From contig JAQVKV010000009.1 of the NCBI GenBank assembly GCA_028694545.1, positions 1-13,605 of the forward strand: a stretch of 13,605 nucleotides of DNA, written 5' to 3'. The notes under the pieces were generated by a model. It was not told where the DNA came from. It searched no databases and saw nothing but the letters and a program-made list of their open reading frames with translations. The DNA is from Zavarzinia sp. Lineage in GTDB: Bacteria > Pseudomonadota > Alphaproteobacteria > Zavarziniales > Zavarziniaceae. Of the stretch, positions 1 through 6,514 are shown piece by piece; positions within the stretch are counted from its first letter, which is position 1, and the number at the start of each line of letters is the position of its first letter. Position numbers and translations under genes: made by a program.

Positions 1-156
1 CTCGGGATCCAGAACGACCCGACCGATATCGTCGTCGACGCAACCGAGGAAGCACGGCGCCTGCGTCAGAACGCAGCGGCGGGCCTGCCGCCCACAACCG
101 GCGACACGCCCCAGATCAAGCGCGGGACCCCGGCCCTCCTCGAAGGCGTTTTCTGA
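1..156 (+). CDS. 3' end of a DUF3035-like (BamF-type) lipoprotein gene, partial
   Basis: The first 51 codons of the window are open in frame 1 and end in TGA at 154-156, so this is the C-terminus of a gene that starts to the left. The visible peptide contains VDATEEARRLRQNAAAG, then PPTTGDTP and a last stretch ending LLEGVF. This pattern of a short acidic/basic helix, a GLPPTTGDTP-like turn and a C-terminal G-(V/I)-F is what I recall from the C-termini of DUF3035 proteins, small alphaproteobacterial outer-membrane lipoproteins linked to the BAM complex. In related genomes that gene sits in the lspA / M16 peptidase / pgi neighbourhood, which agrees with pgi following here. The lipobox and the N-terminal part are outside the window, so the family call is tentative. 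That it is a real coding end is more certain. Confidence 0.5.
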   Translation, partial: LGIQNDPTDIVVDATEEARRLRQNAAAGLPPTTGDTPQIKRGTPALLEGVF

Positions 157-263
157 TTTGGCGCCTTCGGCCAGCGCGCCGGTGAGGCACTCAGGAGGCC
201 CCTTGCCGCCTCTCCTCCGGGCAGGCAGCAGGAGCCGTCACCACAGGAATGCGTGGAGAGATC

Positions 264-1595
264 ATGAAGTCCCTTCTTACCGATTCCATGGCCAGAAGCC
301 CGAGCCTGCCCTTCACCCAGTCGATCGTGGACTGCCGGTGCGGCGCCCTGACCGATGATGCTGTTGCCCGGCGCCTTGCCGAAACCGGCCCGGTTCTCGC
401 GCGACTCGCCGAACAGACCCGCTCCGGCGCCTTACCGCATTTCACCATCCCTTATCGGACCGACGATCTTGCGCCGCAGGTCGAGGTGGCGAAGCGCATC
501 GCCGGCGATTGCCGACAGGTCGTCCTGCTCGGCACCGGCGGTTCGTCGCTCGGTCCGCAGGCGATCGCCCAACTGGTACAGACGCCCTTCGGCGGACCTG
601 TCGACCGGCCCCGTCTCGGTTTTCTCGACAATCTCGATCCGGCCAGCCTCGCCGCCTCGCTGGCGAGCTGCGACCTTGCCGAGAGCCATTTCATCGTCGC
701 CTCCAAGTCCGGCAGCACGGCCGAAACCATCGCCCAGCTTCTTGTTGTGATCGATACACTGGAACAGGCCGGGTATTCGAAGGAGGCGATCGGCCGACGT
801 TTCACCGTGGTGACCGAACCGCGCGCCAATCTGCTGAGCGCCATCGCCGCGCGCTTCGGGGCGACCGTGCTCGACCATGACCCCGATCTCGGTGGGCGTT
901 ATGCCGTGCTTTCGGTGATCGGTACCCTGCCTGCTCTCGTTCTCGGGCTCGATCCGGTCGCCATGCGGCGCGGCGCCGCGGCCGTGCTGGAGGCGAATGT
1001 CTTCGCGGCCGATCCCGCGGAAGCTTCTGCCGCCGTCGGCGCCGCCATCTCGATCGCGGCTGATGATCAGGGGCTGCCGCAAAGTGTCTTCCTTGGTTAT
1101 GGCGATCGGTTGGAGCGACTGGCCGCGTGGTGGCGCCAGCTCTGGGCCGAAAGCCTCGGGAAACATGGCAAGGGCACCACGCCGATCACGGCCATCGGCC
1201 CGGTCGATCAGCACAGCCAGATGCAGCTCTATCTCGATGGCCCGGCGGACAAGCTCTATACGGTCGTCGATCTTGCGACCAGGGGCCAAGGCAACGTCAT
1301 TCGCGCCGACCTCGCCGATGATCCCAGTCTCGCCTTCATGGCGGGGCGTCGCATCGGCGACGTGGTCGCGGCGCAGGCGCGGGCAACCGCCGACACATTG
1401 GTCAAGTTCGGACGCCCGGTCCGCCGCATGACCATCCCGACCATGGATATCGAGGCGCTCGGCGCGCTCTTCATGCACTTCACGCTGGAGACGATCATCG
1501 CCGCCGCCCTGCTGGACGTCGATCCCTTCGACCAGCCCGCGGTCGAGGACGGCAAGATCCTGACCCGCCAGTATCTCCTGCAAGACAGAGGCTGA
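264..1595 (+). CDS. pgi: Glucose-6-phosphate isomerase
   Basis: Cytosolic enzyme interconverting glucose 6-phosphate and fructose 6-phosphate (glycolysis and gluconeogenesis). The 443-residue protein has two sugar-isomerase (SIS) folds. Visible motifs are the phosphate-binding loop GTGGSSLG (residues 90-97), SKSGSTAET (147-155), the [12 protein letters not shown] segment with the likely catalytic Glu296, DQHSQMQL with His317, and a C-terminal DGK with Lys431, matching the family's Glu/His/Lys set. It is about 100 residues shorter than the E. coli enzyme and close to the compact bacterial form. I chose the ATG at 264 because GGAGAG at 255-260 sits just upstream. An in-frame ATG at 249 has no proper ribosome-binding site. 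mutL begins 34 nt after the stop, so the two are probably co-transcribed. The 107-bp gap before it shows no clear promoter or terminator. Confidence 0.95.
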   Translation: MKSLLTDSMARSPSLPFTQSIVDCRCGALTDDAVARRLAETGPVLARLAEQTRSGALPHFTIPYRTDDLAPQVEVAKRIAGDCRQVVLLGTGGSSLGPQAIAQLVQTPFGGPVDRPRLGFLDNLDPASLAASLASCDLAESHFIVASKSGSTAETIAQLLVVIDTLEQAGYSKEAIGRRFTVVTEPRANLLSAIAARFGATVLDHDPDLGGRYAVLSVIGTLPALVLGLDPVAMRRGAAAVLEANVFAADPAEASAAVGAAISIAADDQGLPQSVFLGYGDRLERLAAWWRQLWAESLGKHGKGTTPITAIGPVDQHSQMQLYLDGPADKLYTVVDLATRGQGNVIRADLADDPSLAFMAGRRIGDVVAAQARATADTLVKFGRPVRRMTIPTMDIEALGALFMHFTLETIIAAALLDVDPFDQPAVEDGKILTRQYLLQDRG

Positions 1596-1610
1596 ATGCG
1601 CGCCGGCCTC

Positions 1611-1633
1611 GCATGAGGCATCATGCCTTATGC
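1611..1633 (+). promoter_or_regulatory. Hairpin masking the mutL ribosome-binding site and start codon
   Basis: The left arm 1611-1621 (GCATGAGGCAT) and right arm 1623-1633 (ATGCCTTATGC) are complementary at every position except one G-U wobble (1615/1629). In RNA this gives a stem of nine to ten pairs with a 3-5 nt loop. The arms contain the only Shine-Dalgarno-like sequence of mutL (GAGG, 1615-1618), which pairs with CCTT at 1626-1629, and the mutL ATG (1630-1632), which pairs with CAT. The pgi stop is 16 nt upstream. A ribosome terminating there could disturb the stem, which suggests translational coupling. The pairing is seen directly; the regulatory role is inferred. Confidence 0.5.
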
Positions 1634-3447
1634 GAATCCGTCGTCTTTCCGAGTCGACCGTCAACCGCATCGCCGCCGGCGAAGTGGTCGAACGGCCGGC
1701 CAGCGCCGTCAAGGAACTGGTCGAGAACGCCATTGATGCCGGCGCCGGCCGCGTCGATGTCGTGATCGAGGCCGGCGGCCGCAGCCTGATCCGCGTCGCG
1801 GACGATGGTTTCGGCATGGATGCCGACGAACTCGCCCTCGCGGTCGAGCGCCACGCCACCTCGAAACTGCCGGACGACGATCTCGACGACATCCAGAGCT
1901 TCGGCTTCCGGGGCGAGGCCCTGCCCTCGATCGGCGCCGTCGCCCGCCTCGAGATCACGAGCCGCGCGCGTGGCGACGAAGCCGCCTGGGCAATCCGCGT
2001 CGACGCCGGCCGCAAATCCCCCGTGGAACCGGCCGCGATCAGCGCGGGGACCCGGGTCGAGATCCACGACCTGTTCTATGCGACACCGGCCCGGCTCAAG
2101 TTCCTGAAGTCGGAACAGGCTGAATATCAGGCGATCGCCGATGTCCTGCGCCGTCTGGCGCTCGCCCATCCCGAGGTGGGTTTCACCCTTTCGGACGGTG
2201 CGCGCACCGCGCTTCGCTTTCCGGCCGAAAACGCGCTCGATCCGGAAGATGCCCGGCGCAACCGCATCGCCGCCGTCATAGGCCGTGATTTCGCCGACAA
2301 CGCGCTGTCGATCGCGGCCGAACGCGAAGGGTTGACGCTGGCGGGCTTTGCCAGCCTGCCGACCTATGCGCGCGCCAGCGCGACCCACCAGTATCTTTTC
2401 GTCAACGGCCGGCCGGTGAAGGACAAGCTGCTGACCGGGGCCGTACGCGGGGCCTATGCCGATTTCCTGGCGCGCGACCGCCATCCGGTCGTCGCCCTCT
2501 ACCTCGGCATCGACGGGCGCCACGTCGACGTCAATGTCCATCCGGCCAAGGCGGAAGTGCGCTTCCGCGATCCAGGGCTCGTGCGCGGCCTCATCGTCGG
2601 GGCCTTGCGCCATGCCCTGGGCGAGGCCGGGCACCGGGCCTCGACCACGGTCGCCGGGGCCGCTCTCGGCAGTTTCCGGCCGGCCACCACGCCGGGGCTG
2701 CCCTTGTCCCGTCCAGGAACCTATGCGCCGGCAGCCTATGCGCCCGAACGCCCCACGCTGGCCGAACGTACGGCGGCCTATGCCTTCCAGGCGCCGCTCG
2801 ACGCCACCCCCGGTGTCGCCACCTTGCCGCCCGCCGCCCAATCGTCGGAGGAGCAGGCGCTGGACCTGCCACTGGGCCTGCCGCGCGGACAATTGCACCT
2901 CACCTATATCGTCGCCGAGACGCGCAACGGCCTGGTCCTGGTCGACCAGCACGCGGCCCACGAACGCCTCGTCTACGAACGCATGAAGAAGGCGATCGAC
3001 GCGCAGGGCGGGGTAAAGCGCCAAGTCCTGTTGATCCCGGAAGTGGTCGATCTCGACGGCGACGGCGCCACGCGCATCACCGAGCGCGCGGGTGAACTCG
3101 AAAGCCTCGGCCTCGTCGTCGAAGCTTTTGGCCAGGGGGCTGTCGTGGTGCGGGAAGTGCCCGCCCTGCTCGGCAAGGTCGATGTGCCGGGCCTGATCCG
3201 CGACCTCGCGGATGAACTCGCCGAACTGGGCGATGCCTTTGCCCTGAAGGAACGACTGGCGGAAGTCTGTGGCACGCTCGCCTGCCATTCGGCGGTGCGG
3301 GCCGGCCGCCGCCTCACCTTCCCCGAGATGGACGCCCTGCTGCGCGAAATGGAGGCAACGCCTCATTCAGGCCAGTGCAACCACGGCCGCCCGACCTATG
3401 TCGAGCTGAAGTTGCCGGACATCGAGCGCCTGTTCGGCCGGCGCTGA
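1630..3447 (+). CDS. mutL: DNA mismatch repair protein MutL, endonuclease type
   Basis: MutL couples mismatch recognition by MutS to strand removal. The 605-residue protein opens with a GHKL ATPase: Glu29 in [20 protein letters not shown] (58-64) and FRGEAL (93-98), then the [13 protein letters not shown] segment near 140-155. A Pro/Ala-rich linker (about 330-410) leads to the dimerisation and nuclease domain. That domain carries a complete DQHA-X2-E-X4-E metal motif (439-450), ACHSAVRAG (551-559) and CNHGRP (583-588). These motifs mark MutL proteins that nick DNA themselves, as in most bacteria without MutH. The start at 1630 gives the usual MRIRRLSE opening. The only ribosome-binding candidate, GAGG at 1615-1618, lies in a hairpin. 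No mutS is in the window. The stop directly abuts the stop of the convergent rsmD. Confidence 0.97.
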   Translation: MRIRRLSESTVNRIAAGEVVERPASAVKELVENAIDAGAGRVDVVIEAGGRSLIRVADDGFGMDADELALAVERHATSKLPDDDLDDIQSFGFRGEALPSIGAVARLEITSRARGDEAAWAIRVDAGRKSPVEPAAISAGTRVEIHDLFYATPARLKFLKSEQAEYQAIADVLRRLALAHPEVGFTLSDGARTALRFPAENALDPEDARRNRIAAVIGRDFADNALSIAAEREGLTLAGFASLPTYARASATHQYLFVNGRPVKDKLLTGAVRGAYADFLARDRHPVVALYLGIDGRHVDVNVHPAKAEVRFRDPGLVRGLIVGALRHALGEAGHRASTTVAGAALGSFRPATTPGLPLSRPGTYAPAAYAPERPTLAERTAAYAFQAPLDATPGVATLPPAAQSSEEQALDLPLGLPRGQLHLTYIVAETRNGLVLVDQHAAHERLVYERMKKAIDAQGGVKRQVLLIPEVVDLDGDGATRITERAGELESLGLVVEAFGQGAVVVREVPALLGKVDVPGLIRDLADELAELGDAFALKERLAEVCGTLACHSAVRAGRRLTFPEMDALLREMEATPHSGQCNHGRPTYVELKLPDIERLFGRR

Positions 3448-3455
3448 TCAGGCGC
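3426..3455. terminator. Inverted repeat across the abutting mutL and rsmD stop codons
   Basis: Perfect 7-bp arms GCGCCTG (3426-3432) and CAGGCGC (3449-3455) surround a 16-nt loop that contains both facing stops, which together form TGATCA (3445-3450). Neither strand has a following T-tract, so this is not a classical intrinsic terminator. It could act as a shared 3'-end hairpin for both transcripts, stabilising ends or blocking exonucleases. A second weaker pairing, GCGCC (3426-3430) with GGCGC (3440-3444), competes with it. Part of the symmetry may simply come from coding constraints. Confidence 0.35.
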
Positions 3456-4002
3456 GGACGAGGAAGGTCACCGCGCCCTTGCCGTAACGCCGCCGGTCGC
3501 GCACCACGAACCCCGTGGGCCAAGCCGGCTCTTCCCGACCATCGTGTTCCGCGACGACGAGGACATCGGCCGCCAGCCAGCCGCCGGCATCGAGGGCGGC
3601 CAGCGCCGCCTCGCACAGGCCCTTGCCATAGGGCGGATCGAGGAAGACGAGTTCCGCCGCGAAGCCGGCGGGCGGGCGGCCCGGCGCGGTCGCATCGGCG
3701 GCCATCACGCGGCAGGCTCCCTGCCCCCGCACCCGCTCGACATTCTCGGCGATCAGGCGCAATGCCCCCTTGTCCTTCTCGATCAGGACGACGTCGGCCG
3801 CCCCCCGCGAGAAAGCTTCCAATCCCATGGCCCCCGTACCGGCAAAGACGTCGAGCACGCGGGCATCCTGCGGCAACGGCGGCACGCCCGCGCCTAGAAT
3901 GCTGAACACCGCTTCGCGCAACCGGTCGCTGGAGGGGCGGACGTTGCGATCCTCGGGCGTCGCAAGGATGCGGCCCCGGTTACGGCCGGCGACGATTCGC
4001 AT
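3448..4002 (-). CDS. rsmD: 16S rRNA (guanine-966-N2)-methyltransferase RsmD
   Basis: SAM-dependent enzyme that methylates N2 of guanine 966 in 16S rRNA during assembly of the small ribosomal subunit. The 184-residue protein starts with MRIVAGRNRGR and has the typical VRPSSDRLREAVFS (21-34). It then shows the SAM-binding motif I DVFAGTGAMG (51-60), an acidic residue for the ribose in LIEKD (Glu75), and the catalytic NPPY-type tetrad as DPPY (122-125), the form usual in RsmD. The length is normal. The ATG at 4002 lies inside the end of rluB (23-nt overlap) and is preceded by a GGGGGA ribosome-binding site, so translation is probably coupled to rluB. The two genes form an operon for rRNA modification. 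The stop codon touches the convergent mutL stop with no base between them. Confidence 0.95.
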   Translation of the reverse strand: MRIVAGRNRGRILATPEDRNVRPSSDRLREAVFSILGAGVPPLPQDARVLDVFAGTGAMGLEAFSRGAADVVLIEKDKGALRLIAENVERVRGQGACRVMAADATAPGRPPAGFAAELVFLDPPYGKGLCEAALAALDAGGWLAADVLVVAEHDGREEPAWPTGFVVRDRRRYGKGAVTFLVRA

Positions 4003-5125
4003 CGCGTCCCCCGTTCACGGGCTTGCGCGGGCCGGTGCCTTGCCCGGCGATCTTCGGGCCGGCGGTCTTCGGGCCGGCGGTCTTTGGCCCGCCGGTCCGG
4101 GGGGCGCCACCCTTGGGGCCAGCCCCGCCGGGCGCGCCGCCCCTGACGGCGGCGCGCTTCGGTCCGCCGCCCTTTCGATCATCGTCCCGGGGCCCGGTGC
4201 CCCTCGAGGGACCGGCCTTCGACGTACCGGCCTTCACGGCGCCTGGCCGGCTCCCGGGACGTGGCGGACGCCCATCCGGTTCCTGCGGCGCGGATTTCTC
4301 CTCGGGTTTCGCCTTCGGTACCGGCTTCTCGTATTTGACTTCCTCGCCCTTCATCAGCTTCTCGATGATGGCGGGACCGATAGGCGCGATATCGCCGGGA
4401 GCCAGATGGTCAAGATCGAAGGGCCCGTAGGAGACGCGCTGCAGCCGGTTCACGGACAGGCGCAGATGCTCCATGACGCGACGGATCTCCCGGTTCTTGC
4501 CCTCGGTCAGGGAGACATAGAGCCAAGCGTTCAGCCCGCCGATGCGATCCACCTCGACATCGATCGAGCCATAGCGCACGCCCTCGATGGTAATGCCCTT
4601 CTTCAGGGCTTCCAGGCGGTTCACGTCGATCTCGCCCGCCACGCGCACCTTGTAGCGCCGGACCCAGGCGTTCTCCGGCAATTCGAGTTTGCGTGCCAGC
4701 GCGCCGTCGTTGGTGACGAGCAGCAGGCCCTCCGAATTGAGATCGAGGCGCCCGATGGAAATCACCCGGGGCAGGCCCGCCGATTTCAGCATGTCGAAGA
4801 CCGTCGGACGGCCCTGCTCATCCTTGTGGCTGACGACGAGGCCGCGCGGCTTGTTGAAGCGCCACAGCCGCGTCTTCTGGGGCGAGCCGACAAGCTTGCC
4901 ATCCACCGTGATGCGCTCGGACCCGGTCACCTTGAAGGCAGGGCCATCCAGCACCACGCCGTCGACGGCGACCTTGCCCTCCGCGACCAGCTGTTCGGCG
5001 TCGCGGCGCGAACACACGCCGGCGCGCGCCAGATATTTGGCGATTCGCTCGCTTTCGGGTGTCTCGGCCTGCGGCGCCGGCTTCGGGGAGGCCGGTGACC
5101 GGCGGGGTTTCTCGTTTGTCGACAT
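3980..5125 (-). CDS. rluB: 23S rRNA pseudouridine synthase, RluB type (RsuA family), with long basic tail
   Basis: Converts a uridine in 23S rRNA (U2605 in E. coli) to pseudouridine. The 381-residue protein has a low-complexity start, an S4 RNA-binding domain (about 26-75: IAKYLARAGVCSRRDAEQLV) and an RsuA-type catalytic domain with GRLDLNSEGLLLVTNDG (125-141, catalytic Asp128) and EGKNREIRR (208-216). The catalytic part ends near residue 260. A tail of about 120 residues follows, rich in Gly, Pro, Lys and Arg, and is probably disordered and RNA-binding. RluB proteins of Proteobacteria often carry such tails. RluB is chosen over RsuA or RluE from the overall pattern, so the exact target uridine is inferred. 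The ATG at 5125 has no Shine-Dalgarno, and a good -10 box lies 6 nt upstream, which suggests a leaderless mRNA. The stop overlaps the start of rsmD. Confidence 0.9.
   Translation of the reverse strand: MSTNEKPRRSPASPKPAPQAETPESERIAKYLARAGVCSRRDAEQLVAEGKVAVDGVVLDGPAFKVTGSERITVDGKLVGSPQKTRLWRFNKPRGLVVSHKDEQGRPTVFDMLKSAGLPRVISIGRLDLNSEGLLLVTNDGALARKLELPENAWVRRYKVRVAGEIDVNRLEALKKGITIEGVRYGSIDVEVDRIGGLNAWLYVSLTEGKNREIRRVMEHLRLSVNRLQRVSYGPFDLDHLAPGDIAPIGPAIIEKLMKGEEVKYEKPVPKAKPEEKSAPQEPDGRPPRPGSRPGAVKAGTSKAGPSRGTGPRDDDRKGGGPKRAAVRGGAPGGAGPKGGAPRTGGPKTAGPKTAGPKIAGQGTGPRKPVNGGRDANRRRP
4049..4093 (-). repeat. Three 15-bp tandem repeats in the rluB tail
   Basis: Units at 4049-4063, 4064-4078 and 4079-4093 are near-identical 15-mers; the middle one reads GGTCTTCGGGCCGGC on the plus strand. 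On the minus strand each encodes one five-residue unit of the type A/G-G-P-K-T/I. The surrounding tail has further diverged G-G-P/A-K units. Because the unit is a multiple of three, copy number could change by slippage without breaking the frame. Confidence 0.75.
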
Positions 5126-5147
5126 GGGCGGATCATAGTCGTGTAAT
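5119..5147 (+). promoter_or_regulatory. Predicted sigma70-like promoter of tadA
   Basis: TCGACA (5119-5124, five of six matches to TTGACA), a 17-bp spacer and TGTAAT (5142-5147, five of six matches to TATAAT). The expected start point is near 5154, about 5 nt before the tadA ATG at 5159. The -35 overlaps the rluB start codon, and the -10 lies in the spacer of the rluB promoter, so the two polymerases could not bind at once. Confidence 0.55.
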
Positions 5148-5160
5148 TTCGCTTTGCCAT
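5132..5160 (-). promoter_or_regulatory. Predicted sigma70-like promoter of rluB
   Basis: Read on the minus strand, ATGGCA (5160-5155, four of six matches to TTGACA), a 17-bp spacer and TATGAT (5137-5132, five of six matches to TATAAT). The 6-nt GC-only discriminator CCGCCC then runs straight into the ATG, so the expected +1 is position 5125, the A of the rluB start codon. This explains why rluB has no ribosome-binding site. The -10 lies within the spacer of the opposing tadA promoter. Confidence 0.55.
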
Positions 5161-5614
5161 GACGAAGACGCCGATGGAATACGCACTAGCCGAAGCCGAA
5201 GCCGCCGCCCGCAGGGGCGAGGTGCCGGTGGGCGCCGTCATCGTCGATCCTGCGGACCGCCGCATCGTCGCCGCCGCCGGCAACCGGACGCGGGAACTGA
5301 ACGACCCGACGGCCCATGCCGAGATCCTGGCCATCCGTTCGGCCTGCGCCGCCCTCGGACAGGAGCGTCTGCCCGGCCTCGATCTCTATGTCACGCTGGA
5401 GCCCTGCGCCATGTGCGCCGGCGCCATTTCCTTCGCCCGCATTCGCCGCCTCTATTACGGCGCCGAGGACCCCAAGGGTGGCGCCGTCGGCCATGGGCCG
5501 CGCTTCTTCGCGCAGGCAACCTGCCATCACGCTCCGGAAATCTACGATGGCATCGCCGCCAGCGCGGCGGCCGCCCTGCTGCGCGCCTTCTTCGAGGAAA
5601 GACGGCAAGGGTGA
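5159..5614 (+). CDS. tadA: tRNA-specific adenosine deaminase TadA
   Basis: Deaminates adenosine 34 of tRNA-Arg(ACG) to inosine, letting one tRNA read several Arg codons. The 151-residue protein shows the zinc deaminase core: EVPVGAVIVD (21-30), HAE with zinc ligand His53 and proton-shuttling Glu55, and PCAMC with Cys83 and Cys86. The length is normal. A related nucleobase deaminase is possible, but PCAMCAGAI, ARIRRLYYGA and the GxVGH region near GGAVGHGP fit TadA best. The start is uncertain. The ATG at 5159 has no Shine-Dalgarno and lies about 5 nt from the predicted transcription start, implying near-leaderless translation. The next ATG at 5174 has a weak GAAG upstream and would give 146 residues. 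It diverges from rluB, another RNA-modification gene, across 33 bp. Confidence 0.93.
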   Translation: MTKTPMEYALAEAEAAARRGEVPVGAVIVDPADRRIVAAAGNRTRELNDPTAHAEILAIRSACAALGQERLPGLDLYVTLEPCAMCAGAISFARIRRLYYGAEDPKGGAVGHGPRFFAQATCHHAPEIYDGIAASAAAALLRAFFEERRQG

Positions 5615-5690
5615 AACCCGGCATCGTCACGAATACGATGACCACGCGACCGCAAAATGCGAAACGATCGAGACGAGAGTGGAAGAAGAC

Positions 5691-6278
5691 ATGCGCGCTC
5701 CGACCCTGACCCTGCCCGAAGCGGAAGCCGCATATCTGCGGCAAGCCTATACGGAAGCAAAAACCATCCTCGAATACGGCAGTGGCGGTTCGACCGTCAT
5801 CGCCGCCAAACTTGTGGGCAAGACCATCTTCACGGTCGAAAGCGACGCGGCCTGGCTTTGCCGCCTGAGCGAATTCCTGGCAACGGTGAAGCCGGCACCG
5901 CCGGGCAAGGTCTATCCGCATTTCGTGCCCATCGGCACTGTCGGCAAGTGGGGCAGGCCGGTCGGCGAAGAGAAATGGCGGCAGTGGCATACCTATGCCA
6001 CCTCGATCTGGCAGTGCAGCTATTTCGCGCAGCCGGATACGGTCCTGATTGACGGCCGCTTCCGGGTCGCCTGCTTCGTCACCTGCGCCGCCTCGACAAA
6101 GGCCCGGATCCGCATACTGTTCGACGACTACATGGATCGGCCGCACTACCACATCGTCGAAACGATCGTGAAGCCCGTGGAGACGGTCGGCCGCATGGCG
6201 GTCTTCGATATCGAGCCAAGCCTCATCTTGGCGAAAAACGTGGTGGATTTCGTGCCCTATTTCTACGATTTCGCCTGA
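5691..6278 (+). CDS. Uncharacterised Rossmann-like protein, possible SAM-dependent methyltransferase
   Basis: A 195-residue protein I cannot assign to a characterised family, though I recall similar hypothetical proteins in other Alphaproteobacteria. Residues 26-35 (ILEYGSGGST) look like the glycine-rich motif I of class I methyltransferases. The acidic Glu50 in FTVES fits the motif II position that would hold the SAM ribose. Further conserved-looking segments are TVGKWGRP (83-90), VLIDGRFRVACFV (118-130, end of a beta strand with Asp121) and LFDDYMDRPHYHIVE (143-157). There is no signal peptide or membrane segment. No NPPY or other base-methylation motif is seen, so the substrate is unknown. 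The ATG at 5691 follows a strong GGAAGAAG (5681-5688). It starts 76 nt after tadA and may be co-transcribed with it. The open frame continues upstream inside tadA, but that part is only a shadow. Confidence 0.8.
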   Translation: MRAPTLTLPEAEAAYLRQAYTEAKTILEYGSGGSTVIAAKLVGKTIFTVESDAAWLCRLSEFLATVKPAPPGKVYPHFVPIGTVGKWGRPVGEEKWRQWHTYATSIWQCSYFAQPDTVLIDGRFRVACFVTCAASTKARIRILFDDYMDRPHYHIVETIVKPVETVGRMAVFDIEPSLILAKNVVDFVPYFYDFA

Positions 6279-6298
6279 TCCGGCGACAGGCGCCCTCG

Positions 6299-6349
6299 CC
6301 CCACCCGTTTTTCTGCAGCCCCCACCCGTTTTTTTCTGGTGCCCCACCC
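6299..6349 (+). repeat. Array of three CCCCACCC direct repeats, 21-22 bp apart
   Basis: CCCCACCC occurs at 6299-6306, 6320-6327 and 6342-6349, so the period is 21 then 22 bp, about two helical turns. The first two units continue as CCCCACCCGTTTTTCTG and CCCCACCCG-T7-CTGG, differing in T-tract length (five against seven). The third keeps only the C-rich core and runs into a palindrome. Such phasing is seen in operator arrays and in multi-site transposon ends. No transposase gene is nearby, so the origin is open. Confidence 0.7.
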
Positions 6350-6365
6350 CGATCGGGGGGACCAG
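6336..6365. repeat. GC-rich inverted repeat at the end of the CCCCACCC array
   Basis: CTGGT (6336-6340) pairs with ACCAG (6361-6365), and after one G/G mismatch CCCC (6342-6345) pairs with GGGG (6356-6359). A competing 12-bp perfect palindrome CCCCGATCGGGG lies inside (6347-6358). The T7 tract lies before the hairpin on the plus strand and reads as A7 after it on the minus strand, so it is not an intrinsic terminator in either direction. Confidence 0.55.
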
Positions 6366-6514
6366 ATCGGTGCGACTTCATCCCAAAATGGCGACAACAA
6401 GGCCAGAGAATCGTCAGGTCGTCGCAAAGCGCCGCCGACGGACGCCCCCGGGCGCCCGAACGGGGACCCCTTGCCCGAAACCTGTCGACACGGGAAAAAC
6501 GCAGGGAGCAGAGC

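Larger units (their letters stand above)
6279..6514. other. 236-bp intergenic region before the DUF1302 gene
   Basis: No credible gene lies here. From left to right it holds a weak hairpin GGCGA (6282-6286) / TCGCC (6296-6300), followed after 7 nt by T5 (6308-6312), a poor intrinsic-terminator candidate for the 5691-6278 gene. Next come three CCCCACCC repeats and a GC-rich hairpin (6336-6365), which are listed separately. The remaining 150 nt up to the DUF1302 start has no promoter I would defend: TTGCCC at 6471 has no matching -10. The ribosome-binding site of the next gene is GGGAG (6504-6508). Confidence 0.6.

Noticed and set aside
160..216. Small hairpins between the DUF3035-like end and pgi (GGCGC/GCGCC at 160-180; GAGGC/GCCTC at 195-212)
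   Set aside because: Only 5-bp stems with no T-tract, as expected by chance in GC-rich DNA.
432..2015. Long minus-strand open frame (527 codons) antisense to pgi and mutL
   Set aside because: It lies fully opposite two clear genes. High GC with G/C-rich third positions makes such antisense frames long. Its translation is low-complexity Arg/Ala/Ser with no motif and it has no ribosome-binding site.
1621..3366. Minus-strand open frame (581 codons) antisense to mutL
   Set aside because: Shadow of mutL: mutL has every expected motif, and the antisense product resembles no family.
3770..5098. Plus-strand open frame antisense to rsmD and rluB
   Set aside because: Runs across two confirmed minus-strand genes and their overlap. 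The product is low-complexity.
5316..5690. In-frame upstream extension of the 5691 gene into tadA
   Set aside because: A strong GGAAGAAG site precedes the ATG at 5691. The extension overlaps tadA in another frame and is Arg/Pro/Ser-rich.
6308..6335. T5 and T7 tracts as strong intrinsic terminators of the 5691-6278 gene
   Set aside because: The stem before T5 is only 5 bp and 7 nt away, and no stem sits directly before T7. The strong hairpin lies after the T-tract, the wrong order.
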